Positions 23,060 to 33,667 of a stretch of 64,000 bases of DNA are shown here, piece after piece. The stretch is from Dicyema japonicum (lineage: Eukaryota; Dicyemida; Rhombozoa; Dicyemidae). The translations under genes were made by a program, and so were the position numbers. Numbering within the stretch: position 1 is the first letter of the stretch; every line of letters begins with the position of its first letter. The stretch spans positions 254,504 to 318,503 of the forward strand of contig RDEW01000042.1 in NCBI GenBank assembly GCA_011109175.1, written 5' to 3'. Below the pieces are notes generated by a model, which saw only the letters and a program-made list of their open reading frames with translations, did no database searches and was not told where the DNA came from.

Positions 23060-26000
23060 AAAAAGGAAAAAGAATAGTTAATTTTAATTCAGCTGTTGGA
23101 AGATGCACAAGCTATTCCCACGGACAACAGCCAACGAGAGCCTCTCCTTGAGCCATCTCGTCTCACGAAGATCACCAGTTTTGTCAGTTAGTAGTTTTCC
23201 AAATGGTTCAGGAACTTCAGCGTTTTAGGGCCAAAGTTCCCCGAAGTTTCAATCGCGACAGGTGCGAAAATGTACCTGTCGCTGATATCCGAATATTTAG
23301 CATTTTTACTTCCTCTGCTTGAGAAGAAGGTCTGCCCGGTGAATTATTTTTTTTGCTTGGGGCGAAAGAGCAGACACAGGTCACATCCCATACAAGGTTT
23401 CGCCCTCGCTCAAAAGGAAAGGAGGTCATGCCGTCAGGGCGTCTTCCGTTGTCAAATAGACCAGTCGGTTCGATCCGGCAACGGAATCCAGCCGATTCTA
23501 ATGCCCTCTTAATGATGCCGTTCATTGCCGAATGTCGAGAAGATCTGCCAATTCCGCTCCGGCATGAGAGGAGGTGGAGACCCAGTTCGTCCGATAGACA
23601 GCCACATTTGCACTTCGATTTGGTGCAAACAGGCAATCCGAGGTGTAGACATACAGCTGTACGAAGTGAGTCATCATCCAACAATCCACCAACTTCTTGA
23701 CATGGGTAAACCCCAAGCCAAGATCCATCAACCGCCTCCCTCGAATTTTGGAAACATCCAGGCGATGTCCAGAGAGCCGGCTGACTAGGTTGGATGCCAG
23801 AGCATTCCATCTATGGATCATCCAAGACGATTGTTGGTCTGGATTACGCGGCTCGCTAAGCCCTTCACTCCGCCACACGTCCATGTATTCAACCAAGTCA
23901 TTGGACAGTTTCCGAGATGGAAGCTTTGAAAGAATTGAGTCCACTTGGTTTTTGCATGAAAGTTTTGAGGCAAAATACGCCGGGCCAGCAATTTGGCAGG
24001 GAGTAGTAAGACCGATTCCACCCAATGATATCGGTAATTGAGTCTGTATCCATCCAGGGGTGTCAAGAGAAACGTTAAGTACGAATTCAGTACATCTTTT
24101 GAGGCAATCAGAGTATTCCATTAAAAGGGAATCACACTTATAACATGGTGCAGTCCTTAGTAAATAGTTTAATCTTGGAATGGACAAGCAGTTTCTCAAT
24201 AGGAAGAGGGCAATATGGTTGTCAACATGCCGCAAACGGGTCTCAAAAGTACCGAGCTCTATTGTCCTTTCTTTAAACACGTCCACAATTGGTCTTCGAA
24301 TATAGAGAAGGAGAACCAAGGAACAGAGACCCCCAACTGGAACCGATGCATAATTTTCGAGAGTGTATTTAAACTGGTCATTGTAGAAAGTAGTCAGATC
24401 GGGACTCAAATTGATCTTGATTAATTCACATTTGGCCTTGTTGACAGAAAGGCCAATCGCTTCGAATTCAGATATCAAACGACGCACGTCCTCCAAAACT
24501 GTATCTGGATGTCCACCAATGATTCCGTCATCCAAATACCATAAATTTAAAGGTGATTTTAAGCATGCGGCTACTCCATGGATCCCCAAAGCAAAGAGAA
24601 GAGGTCCAAGTGGGTCGCCTTGTTGAACACCAGTTCGTGATTTAATGATGGCATCGTGGAAAACCAATGATGATGGATTAGAATATGAAAGGCGAACAAT
24701 CTCCCAAATATGTGGTAAATTTTTTTGGCATAACTCCAATAAATGATCTCTCCTTATGGAATTAAATGCGTTCTTAAGATCTACTTTGCAGACAACAACG
24801 TCCTCTTTGCATTGGACGACGACGTGAAAAAACTCCTCACTGCGTGGACACAAGCCTCTGCACCGCCACGAACTAACGCCCATCTGTATAGGACTGAAAT
24901 AGGAAGTAATCTTTGAACCCCAGAAAAGCAAGCGACTTTAGCTGCAAGTCTCCTAAACACGTTTCCAATAGCAATCGGTCTGACACCGCCGTCAGGCTTT
25001 CGGAGAGCAACAAGATTAGCAGAAAATAACATATCTCGACCGAAAGGAGACAAACATCCAGAAAGAATTTTGTTGATCAGTTCGCAAATAACATTCGAAA
25101 GATCCTTTCCGACAGATCCCATCATTGGAGCTGTGAGATCACGTAGGTGACCGGGTCTCAAGCCATCGATACCACCTCCACTACTAGGACGAAATGAACG
25201 CAGGGAGGTGATTATATCTTCGTTAGAGGCGAGCAATTGTTCCTCGTGGAAAGGTTTTATAGTTCTCAAGTCTTCGGGGGATCCGGGGTGTTTTTCTCGT
25301 AAAGACATGAGCGTTTCAGGGTGTTTTTAAGTGTCCCAGGATCACAAACTAATAGCCGTACAGCACCACGAATATCGCCTTCCATAAGTTTCATCCTGAT
25401 TAGTTTCTTTATTAAGCGAAGTTCCTCCGTTTTCGGACGCTTTGAACTCCGGGGTGCAATTTGAGTTGATTTTAAAGCAGTAAGTGACATTTTATGTTCA
25501 TTTAGAAACAGTCTAACTCTCTTTTTGATATTCGTTGCGAGAGAAGTGGATGCTTCGTTGGTCTTCTGATCCCAAGAGTGAGTGACGGGAAAAGGAAAAA
25601 TTTGACCCATTCCGAAGAAACGGCGTCAGGCTTCAAAACATCCTTGATGGTGGAGATCAGAGCCTCGGCAACAGCAGTTCTCGCACCTTTGGGAATCTTC
25701 ACAGGAATGGTCACGTCCGAGCGCGTTCGAGAGATCAGTTTCAGAGCTTCATCAGGATCTGCTACGAGAGTAGGGTCAAACGGTTCAATGCAAGCAGTTT
25801 GATTGGAGTAAGAAAAAGCAGTACCAGATGAAAGGCATGGTTGGCAGTTCCATTTTGTCATATTGATAAGAGCCTTCTTGGACACTCCTACGCAAGACCT
25901 GTGATACCATCTTGAACATGCTGCACAAGCGATCATCCTTTTTCTCATATTAGTTACGTTGCACTTTTCACATGGATAGGTGTTTTCCTTCCTTTCTTCA

Positions 26001-26065
26001 TTAGTCTTCATTGTTGTGTCTGTATTTTTCGTAACAACCAAGTCGACAACACAACACCACACCAC
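23060..26065 (-). pseudogene. REL-type non-LTR retrotransposon, copy B (near full length)
   Basis: Four minus-strand frames follow one another. 26065-25502 has a PHD-type zinc finger (YPCEKCN, ACAACSRWYHRSC, KWNCQPC; C4HC3 spacing) and a VKIPKGARTAVAEAL block. 25610-24781, in two frames, has the finger domain (FRPSSGGGIDGLRPGHLRDL, LVALRKPDGGVRPIAIGN). 24931-23522 has the RT palm (KVDLKNAFNSIRRD, GVQQGDPLGPLLF, catalytic WYLDDG). 23810-23217 has a zinc motif (CKCGCLSDELGLHLLSC) and the endonuclease core RRPDGMT...RNLVWDVTC. All catalytic motifs survive, but three or more frameshifts separate them. The 3' end is an (AATAAT)n tail around 23040-23060. Copy A at 7330-8735 is a 5'-truncated relative. 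Confidence 0.9.
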
Positions 26066-26094
26066 GTTTTATAAAATTATTATATTATTATAAG

Positions 26095-26482
26095 TTTCTC
26101 TTGTGCCGTATTCCGAATCATTCTCTCCGTCAGCTTCGACCATGATCTTCTGTTGCGCACTATTTCTCTTAGGTAGTCCAGGTCGTCTGCCATTTCCATT
26201 ATAATATCAGATGCTGTCCACACTCTTGTAACCATAATGTCGGCAGGCCGACGGGAGGAAAAAGGTTGAATTTTCCAAAAGTACTGTACATTGTAAAGTC
26301 GTTTTTGTCTCTTGTAGACAGCAGACAGAGACGTTATATTTGGTTAGATTACATACCAGTTGGTGTTTCTTGTAAGGTTGATTAAGTCCTCTGCAATTGA
26401 AAGATCCAAGAGTGAACGGAGAAGTCGGTAAAGAATACGAATAAGACATAGTGCAATAGAGGTGTCGTCACCACCTCAACCA
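26095..26482 (-). mobile_element. Short LINE derivative, 5' start fused to 3' end (copy 1)
   Basis: The minus strand begins TGGTTGAGGTGGTGACG (26482), reaches ATG at 26449, and encodes an EEP start (FTLGSFNCRGLNQPYKKH, VCCLQETKT). It then jumps to a LINE C-terminal motif (LREIVRNRRSWSKLTERM, NTAQ) and ends in a TAATAATATAATAAT tail. RT and most of EEP are absent. The same 5' start occurs at 33592 and 54072. Confidence 0.6.
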
Positions 26483-26659
26483 ATATACAGGATGCATAAA
26501 TTATAAAAATAAATATTATCCTATTGTAGAGATATGTTTTTATATAAATTTTATTATAATCTTATTTTTAATTATTTTTTAATTACACGGGTCCGATGCG
26601 TTTGTTGGAATTGACTAGGGAAACTTGAAAAAATTGAGAAATTTCAAAATTCACTAATA

Positions 26660-27840
26660 ATGGAAAATTCATTATACAGGATATAACCATTTGGATTAAA
26701 AGAACTCTCGAAAAAAATTGTTTTTGAAGACGGTAAAGCATTTTTACTGAAGGATGATCTAAAATTACGGTTCTTTGCAGTTGAAGATAAGGAGCTGAAG
26801 TTAACGATAATTAAGGTAGTGTATCTGCTTTGTTAAAATCTGAGCATAATAAAAACCATTTTGGCCGAGATAGTCCTAATAGTATGTGGCGGAATAGTTT
26901 CTAAAACAAATGAGAAGATTACCGCCTTGTTTTAAACAAATGTGTTTATTTCCAAGTATTGGTTATTTTTATTATTAGCTAGTCGAAAAATTGATGGCAA
27001 CAAAGTCACCCATTACTCCAATTCTTGCCCGAGGTCCAAGAGACCATTATATCGCAGATCTTATAGATCTCAGAAGATATTCAGAAATAAATCGCTCAAA
27101 CTCGTGGGTAAACTTTAATAATTATTTATATGAAGGTTCTAGTGGTCGTTGACTCACTCACCAAGATTGCTGTTGTGGAACTGGCAAAGAAGTGCATTGG
27201 AAATCTCATCTCTACTTGAGAATATATTTTAAGTTATTGGAGAACCCGTTATTCTTCAAAATGATAACGGAAAGGAGTTTCGCAATTCTGAAATGGATAA
27301 GCTCTGTGAATTTTTACAAAATAAAGCATATCTGTGGAATGCCTAGAGCACCATGGGTACAAGTTGAAAGGCTTATTTTAAAGCTACAATAAATTGCTTC
27401 AACCAATCAAATAAATGATGGATATTTTCAACGAGTGCTTCAGCTGGAAGTTTTGGAGTTTACTTTAACATTATAAAGAGGATTGTATATGATTACAGTC
27501 GAACAAAATATGAAACGACAAAGAATATTCCCTTTCAAGTTGGGAACTAAAAAAACCAAACGAAAATGGAATAAATGCATTAATGGCATTCGATGGAACC
27601 GACCCAGAAGAAGAAATAAATTACGAAAACAATGAATGTTTGGAAGATGAATCACAGAATATTCTGGAAAATCTTCAAAAAAGCAGGAGAGAAAATGAAA
27701 AAAAGGAAAATATAAACGTGGGAGATAAAGTTAGACATGATTATGATGGAAATATGTCAAACAGAAAGTATCCTTTGTTTAATGAAATCCAAATATGTAT
27801 ACAGTGGTTCACCACAAAGTACATAATTATGATCTAGAAG
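26660..27840 (+). pseudogene. KRBA2/Ginger-like integrase element with mini-introns, copy 1
   Basis: Plus frames in order: FEDGKAFLLKDDLKLRFF; an HHCC-type start (HNKNHFGRDSP); ITPILARGPRDHYIADLIDL, the start of the integrase core; VLVVVDSLTKIAVVELAKK; EPVILQNDNGKEFRNSEMDK with the second catalytic Asp; and a C-terminal part (NVGDKVRHDYDGNMSNRKYP). Two GT...AG gaps, 26816-26844 (29 nt) and 27108-27135 (28 nt), interrupt otherwise continuous protein in phase 0. Both positions are matched in copy 2 at 32780-33165. This is the fold of retroviral-type integrases found in Ginger/KRBA2-like elements. Later stops and frameshifts (about 27215, 27345) show decay. Confidence 0.7.
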
Positions 27841-27977
27841 ATATGGAAAAAATGTAATCAAAAATGTAAATATCTCAAGATTTGCTAAAATTTTAAAATA
27901 AATAGTTACATTTTTTACTTTTTGTATTATGTCGCACACGGTAATTAAGTTGGATCAAAAATGTTATTTAGAGTTGC

Positions 27978-28306
27978 TCTTAATAATAATAATAATAAAG
28001 CCTTTTCACGAGAGCCATAGTATTTTATAGCTCCGCATAGGCAGGACACACACTTTATTTAAGTAAAGAGAGTTAATTTTAACTAATCGTAGGAATGATC
28101 TTCACTTCTTTTTTTCTTTTTCTTGTGTGAGTGTCCTTTCTAGACAATCCAGTTCCGCAGTGAGTATTCACTGATGACGGCGTCACTCGTCAAACCATTT
28201 CTGCATCGTAGATGCGTGGAACCTTCCACCAGGTGAACAGCAGCGAGATTCGAACCCGTAGCCTAAGCCACTTAAGCCCGACACCTAACCACTAAGCCAC
28301 CAGGCT
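27978..28306 (-). repeat. tRNA-derived SINE (family S), copy 1, full length
   Basis: The minus strand starts with a tRNA-like head. The A box is TGGCTTAGTGGTTAGG (28298-28283) and the B box is GGGTTCGAATCTC (28258-28246). A body follows with GGTTCCACGCATCTACGATG, TTTGACGAGTGACGCCGTC, ATCAGTGAA, CACTGCGGAACTGG and AGGACACTCACACAAGAAAA. It ends in AAATAAAGTGTG and an (ATT)n tail at 27978-28000. The body recurs at 48320-48665, 53275-53540 and 60897-61205. Only this copy keeps both Pol III boxes clearly. Confidence 0.85.
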
Positions 28307-28509
28307 AAAACTCAGAGTCAAATACACCGCGGCCAAATGACGCAGTATCAAATTAGCTTTCTAAAATGATGGCTTTGTTAGGGTTGTCTTTCGAATTCTG
28401 TTTTGGTTTTTTTCCTAAATCAGTTAGGATATTCATATCTCAAATTTTAAAAGTTTACAATTAAAATTTATTAGTTTTTAATGTTAGATAATTTTTTTAC
28501 AATTAAAAA

Positions 28510-28665
28510 TAGAGTAACGGTTATATAGAAGCTGCCCTGACTGCGTGACTATTCCCTCTCAGGATAGCAAGCGAGATTCACTCAAATAACCAGCAGTGCT
28601 CACGCGATCTGATTCCTTAGACAACTCAATAATTCCAGCGTCGCAGGCGCAGGGGAACCATACGT
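28510..28665 (-). repeat. Interspersed repeat family B, copy 1
   Basis: The reverse complement matches 48868-49025 over about 150 bp. Shared blocks include CCTGCGACGCTGGAA, GAATC.GATCGC, GTGAGCACTGCTGGTTATTT, GAATCTCGCT, ATAGYCACGCAGTCAGGG and CTTCTATATAACCGTT. No ORF or tRNA boxes are seen. Class unknown. Confidence 0.65.
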
Positions 28666-28869
28666 CTCAACGGCGAGTGGAACAAACAAAAAACCCTTGG
28701 ACAGGAGCGCGTACTTTCCCCGTTTGTAAAAATGATTAGTTTAAAATGGAAAACCTCTATATGTCCATTCACGAATCACAAAATTGAAATTTATATTGCG
28801 GGGTTTTGAGGTTAATTTTCATGATCAAGGTTTCGTCAATATCTCGTTATTAAATGACTAGACGGATCC

Positions 28870-29390
28870 AAAAGAAAATTGGAATTCTCAAGGATTTCAC
28901 TCACTCTCCAGAATCTTCCCGCCCATCGTTATAGCTTCTATACAAAAATTCGTTCTACCTAGTATCAAGTACGCCTGTGCTCCATGAATTGCCCCCTTAT
29001 CAATATCGGCACAGAGCAACTTGGAGGTTTTACAAAATCGATGTCTCAGGATTCTATTGAGATCGTCGAAAAAGACGTCCACTTCGTTACTGCGGAGAAC
29101 ACTAAACGTTCCCCAATCATGGAATACATTACGGAACGTCACCCGGACTTTTTCGAGATGGCAAAGTTCCCCGACCATCCCATCGGACCGCACATCAGAT
29201 TATATGTGGACACCTTCTCGAGATATGAGAAGAAACCTTCACCGCTGTGGAGATTAATCCAGGACTCCAAAACTAACCGCAGGAAAAGGACTGGTATGGA
29301 CACCGAGATCACTTAATTAGACGATAGCATTTATCCTCCTTCTCGTGATTTCGGGGTTAATAAAATAAAAATAATTAAATGACAAAACAG
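28870..29390 (+). pseudogene. LINE C-terminus with 3' end
   Basis: The plus frame runs from the YK.FVLP segment into LEVLQNRCLRILLRSSKKTS, TLNVPQSWNTLRNVTRTF and RLSRDMRRN-like text, then the C-terminus. After it comes GAGATCACTTAATTAG, TCGTGATTTCGGGGTTAATA and an AAATAAAAATAATTAAAT tail. It aligns with 22320-22585 at the start and with the 3' UTRs at 11960-12060 and 17250-17345. Two frames are needed. Confidence 0.7.
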
Positions 29391-29394
29391 TTAG

Positions 29395-31140
29395 GTAATC
29401 TCAGTTCCGGCAATCGACCTAGTTGTCCAACGTCTTGCTCTCCCATTGTTCCACTATGTTATAAATGACGTTCAGAGAATTATCCCATATCTGTGAAATA
29501 CAAATGAACTTTTATTTGGGATTACTAGCAGCTTGTAACCCTTCATACAGGAATATTTAAAACTTTGCGTCACATTTATAACTTCCATAGGGATTGAAGC
29601 ATAGCTGTTTGCATCCACCGTTATCAAAGTCTTGTTTTGTCTGAAAATAAAAAGGCCGTCATCATTGTCTCCTTTTTTAGAAATCCTTACTTGCAATGGC
29701 ATATGCGTGAGCAAATTGTATTTTCACAGATCATGTTCTTGGGACTACTGTGGAAGAACATCTGGGGAAAGGACCTACTAGGGGAGAACTAACCGGAGAT
29801 GGATTTACTAGTTTTGTACCTACTACGCTCTGGATATATGGGCGTTTAGAGGATTCATGGGATCCGACGCTAGGACGAGATTAAAAATGGAGATGGGGTG
29901 CATCGGAAGTGTCCAGGACACATAGGCGGACTCGTTAAAATACTTTTTAAACTAACTCCTAATTCCTGTTTCGAATAAAGTGTTCATGTTGTTGTTGTTC
30001 TTACATGCACTAAAGACAATGCTCCTGAAAAGGACAAGATCGACTGTCGGGGTAGAAGTCGGTTGGCATGCCCTACCGTTTCATTACTTCCCCCATCACT
30101 TAATTTACAGTACTTTTTCTTTATAATAACTTACTTACTCTTACAAGAACTCCGTTGACTTGTCGACGTTGTCACGTTGTCTATCATTACAAAAACCCGA
30201 CAAGTACATTGAGCAAGCAAAGATCCTGAAGATAACTATATTTCCAAAAAGATTGATTCTTTTGAGAATAACCTTGAATTTACAAGAGATTACTTGTTAG
30301 CGGATATTACGTAGTCACGTTTTTTCAAAAGAGCAGCGGTACAAATTCTACCAAACGAGACATTAGTGGCAGGGTCACAGAATGCTTGCTGTAAATATCG
30401 AGGAAATTATTTATGTTTTTCCTCTGAAGATTTAGGGAATGAATTTATTAAGTTACTTTTTTTTAATTTAAAAAACCTGAAAAATTCACTTAAGTTGCCT
30501 TATAAATTTCCCCCACGGAAGGTTTCCAATGATTATAATGAACTTCAAATATCTCGAACAGGGTCTCACTTACTATATTAACGCAAAATAGACAAATTTT
30601 TGTTTTTTTTGCTATTGAAATATTAAAGTTTATTTTAAAAAAAATAAATAAAGTCTTTTAGTTAAGAAGCCAGAATTGCAAAAGTGTTTCCTCTATCACC
30701 GCCAATTATAGCCTCTGCCTAAACCAAAGTCCATCCATATGCAGTACATGTCAAAAGAGTCTCCACCTCGATTTAATGATTTCCATCCTCAATGTGTATT
30801 TTAAGTTGCATGATAGAGTCACTTATTCGAAATTTTCTTTGGCCACTCCGAGTCTGATTACTTTCGTAAATGTTTCTGTGGAAGGTATCTTTAGAAGTTC
30901 TTTCTAAATTGCCCCCTATGTTCCCAAATGTATGCGTTATCTACTCTCAAATTCGTTTTCAAGATTTTCTCTAAAATCTGTTCCACTTTCTTATAAATTA
31001 CTGCCGCTATGACCCTCCTGTAGAGGATCTGGATGATCTGAGGGCGGATGCGAGAAACAGGGGAAGATGGAAACGACTCACAGAGCGTATCCAGAGATGC
31101 ATGGCAAAAGTAGAATCTCAAAATAGTTAACTTTTCTGGT
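29395..31140. other. No recognisable gene
   Basis: AT-rich. The only clear signal is a 42-bp block at 29480-29521 (TTATCCCATATCTGTG... TTTTATTTGGGA) shared, with about one mismatch, with 41211-41252 inside the Tigger-like remnant. It may be a fragment of the same element. Confidence 0.35.
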
Positions 31141-31149
31141 TCCGCGTGA

Positions 31150-31400
31150 TTGATATTAATAATAAATGACCCTCCTTGTATAATGTCCTCACTGTCCTCA
31201 ATTAATTTTCTTTTTCTTCTCCAACCTTCTTCACCATACTCAGGTTCTCTTCTAATCTTGATTGAGTTTCAAAAACCAGTTTTTTAATTCATTTGGGGTT
31301 GTGGCAGATAACCTATCCAATTCACAGCCTTTTCGCGTAAGAAATCACTGTGTCAAAGACACTAGACATATCATGTCCCGGGCATTTGAACTAGTTTTTT
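31150..31400 (-). pseudogene. Reverse transcriptase fragment
   Basis: The minus strand shows DMSSVFDTVISY (RT motif A-like), then EPEYGEEGWRRKRKLIED in another frame. It is the same LINE family as the plus-strand fragment at 19685-20070. No long ORF survives. Confidence 0.45.
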
Positions 31401-32234
31401 ATCGTCGACACAGAGAACACATTCACCTGTAGGACCAGACAACATCCGCAGTAGAACATCCCCCTTTGAACCCCCTCTGCCCCGGAGACAAAAAATCTCG
31501 ACTTTATGAGATATTGGGTTGATGATAATCAAAGATAGTATCTTTCAGTAATATCACCGCCCTCAGATTTCGTAATGGTCCTTTGCTCCTTCCTGGTTTG
31601 TGCAAAAGGACTAAATCCCATCTCCAAGCTTTAAAAAAGATAAGAGCAACCAGTTCCACGGAAGCATATATAATCATCCCCCATGTGTATTATTCAGCAG
31701 CCCGGATATTATTCAGTTTACTGTGAACCAAGTGAGTCCCATTGGTAAATTTCAAACAGATCAAGCAGTGAGATTTCATTTGTTAACATGTTTACAGAAA
31801 TAGTCAGCAATAATCTCAGTTTTTGATCACTATAGGTGGGGGTCACTCTAGAATCGGTTAACAGTGCCTTCAGGGATCTTAGGCAGAGTCGTAAGCTATC
31901 TGGTTAATTCTGACGTAGTCTCAAATTCCGTTGTTTCTTAGTCCAATCCATGTAGTTTATGCCTTGGGGGATGTGCGAATGTCGAAATGCAAATAAAACA
32001 TCGAATAAATTGCAAAATTATACACGTGACTCTCCAGGTATAATTTGCATTTATTTGAAAAAATATGCCATTTCTATAGGAAGTCGGTCTGAAAAGGAAT
32101 AAATCTTTTCTGTAGACTGCTCTACGTCAATTTGAGTAAATCATAATACGAAATTTCTTTGAAATGGCCTTGAAGTTGGACTTTATGACTATAAAACACA
32201 TAACGAAAACAGCCCCATTAATCAGGATATTGTG

Positions 32235-32442
32235 AACAAGCACTTTTAGAGAGCTTTTATGATATCATAGCAGTGATGAAGATAACAGAGAGACACTTGT
32301 GGAACATTTAGAGTATAAAGTCATGAAAGATAAGGAACTTGTTTTCACACTGCTTCTTCATGTTTTCAAACAAGAAGCTCATGAAAATGTTCTTAAGCTA
32401 TTAGCAGATATTGTGCATTCACTACTAAAAAGAAGGAAATAA
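32235..32442 (+). pseudogene. Unidentified protein C-terminal fragment
   Basis: Frame one reads EQALLESFYDIIAVMK. Frame two, open from about 32270, reads SDEDNRETLVEHLEYKVMK, then DKELVFTLLLHVFKQEAHEN and VLKLLADIVHSLLKRRK-stop (32442). The alpha-helical, amphipathic text and clean stop look like a real protein end (HEAT/ARM-like). I cannot name the family. The frame change may be a frameshift or an unresolved mini-intron. Confidence 0.35.
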
Positions 32443-32779
32443 TATGAAAATGACAGATTTATTTATCAAAAAATAACAATCTAATGATTTATTTTGTTTA
32501 ATAAATGTTTAATAAATGGAGGTATGTCTAGCTTATTTCCAAAAAATAATTACACAAAATAAATAGGGGAAATTTATTAGATTTGTTATAAAAAAAAACT
32601 AAAAAATATTCTATTTTAAAAAATAATTAATCACACGAGATAAATTATTCTAGTGGGGTTCTATAAACACTGACAACACAAGAACTTAACGAAATTAAGA
32701 TATTTCAGTCGCAAGATGTATTGCCGAGCGATACTACGCCTAAACAAAACATAAAAATCAGATTTTTGGCAAAAAATGT

Positions 32780-33165
32780 TAATATTTGAAGATGAAAATT
32801 GTTATTACATCTCAGATAATGTAAAACTTCGATTTTTACGATTCAAGAGAGAGAACTGAAAGTGAAAATAATCGAGGTAGTATTTTTCATGATAGTAGTA
32901 TGAACATCAATTGATCCATTTCGGACGCGATCGACTATACAGTATCCTAAGAAATTTACGGAATTTCGAGAATTGAGGTCAGAAAGAAGTGTGTCCACTG
33001 TCAGTCGAACAAGCTGATGGCTGCTATTCCCGCGATTACACCAATCCTTGCCAGAAAACTTCTAGATGCTGAAAAAAACTAAAATAATTCATGTGTAACT
33101 GAATGAATGATTTTTATTATAGATTCTTGTTGTGATCGACTCTTTCTCAAAGCACGAAAGCATTA
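32780..33165 (+). pseudogene. KRBA2/Ginger-like integrase element with mini-introns, copy 2
   Basis: Corresponds block by block to 26660-27840: LIFEDENCYYISDNVKLRF, then YEHQLIHFGRDRLYSILRNL (HHCC start), VHCQSNKLMAAIPAITPILA with CxxC, then ILVVIDSFSK. Candidate introns at 32877-32898 (22 nt) and 33095-33122 (28 nt) fall at the same two protein positions and phase as in copy 1. Frameshifts near 32975, a stop just before the second intron and loss of everything after the first catalytic-Asp region mark it as dead. Confidence 0.6.
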
Positions 33166-33369
33166 GATAGATTCAGTTTATCAGCTTATTTTTTAACAAT
33201 AAAACACGTTTATTTTAAAAACATTTAAAGTTATTTTACTAAGTTACTTTAAGGGAATTATATTTCTGGATTTTCCTATACTCCACCATGTTTGCCGCAT
33301 CTCTAGGTGATTGTGTCAACGACCTTTAGTTAGTTAGATGCTCTCCCGCTTACCCATAAGCAGTTGAAT

Positions 33370-33592
33370 ACTTAGGGTTCCGCTTGTGCCGTGCTCTTCG
33401 CTATCAGTTCCTCTAGTTTCCTCCTCCCACGTCTCCGCAGTTCATGGAGAAACCCATGATAAGATTTATTTTTTAGTGCTCGAAGCGAGTCCTCAGACGT
33501 TGAAATTTTCAAATTATAAACGGGATAAAATACAGAGAGTACGATTAAGACATTGATTGACATTATTATAGAAGTGTCAACCACTCAACCAA
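33370..33592 (-). mobile_element. Short LINE derivative, 5' start fused to 3' end (copy 2)
   Basis: The minus strand starts TGGTTGAGTGGTTGACAC (33592) and has an ATG about 30 nt in (MSINVLIVLSVF). It then passes straight to a LINE-like C-terminus (LHELRRRGRRKLEELIAK, STAQAEP-stop). It lies just downstream of the UTP20-like gene. A truncated relative of the 3' end (SAAQATP) lies at 47940-48010. Confidence 0.5.
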
Positions 33593-33667
33593 TTAGAAGC
33601 GCCGACCAGTGATGGTGACGCAAGTTAAATTTTTTAAACGTAAAAATAAATTTATTCAAAATCAATT

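Noticed and set aside
23270-24626. Long plus-strand ORFs opposite the retrotransposon (for example 23353-23700)
   Set aside because: They are antisense shadows of the minus-strand RT and endonuclease frames, whose motifs are unmistakable.
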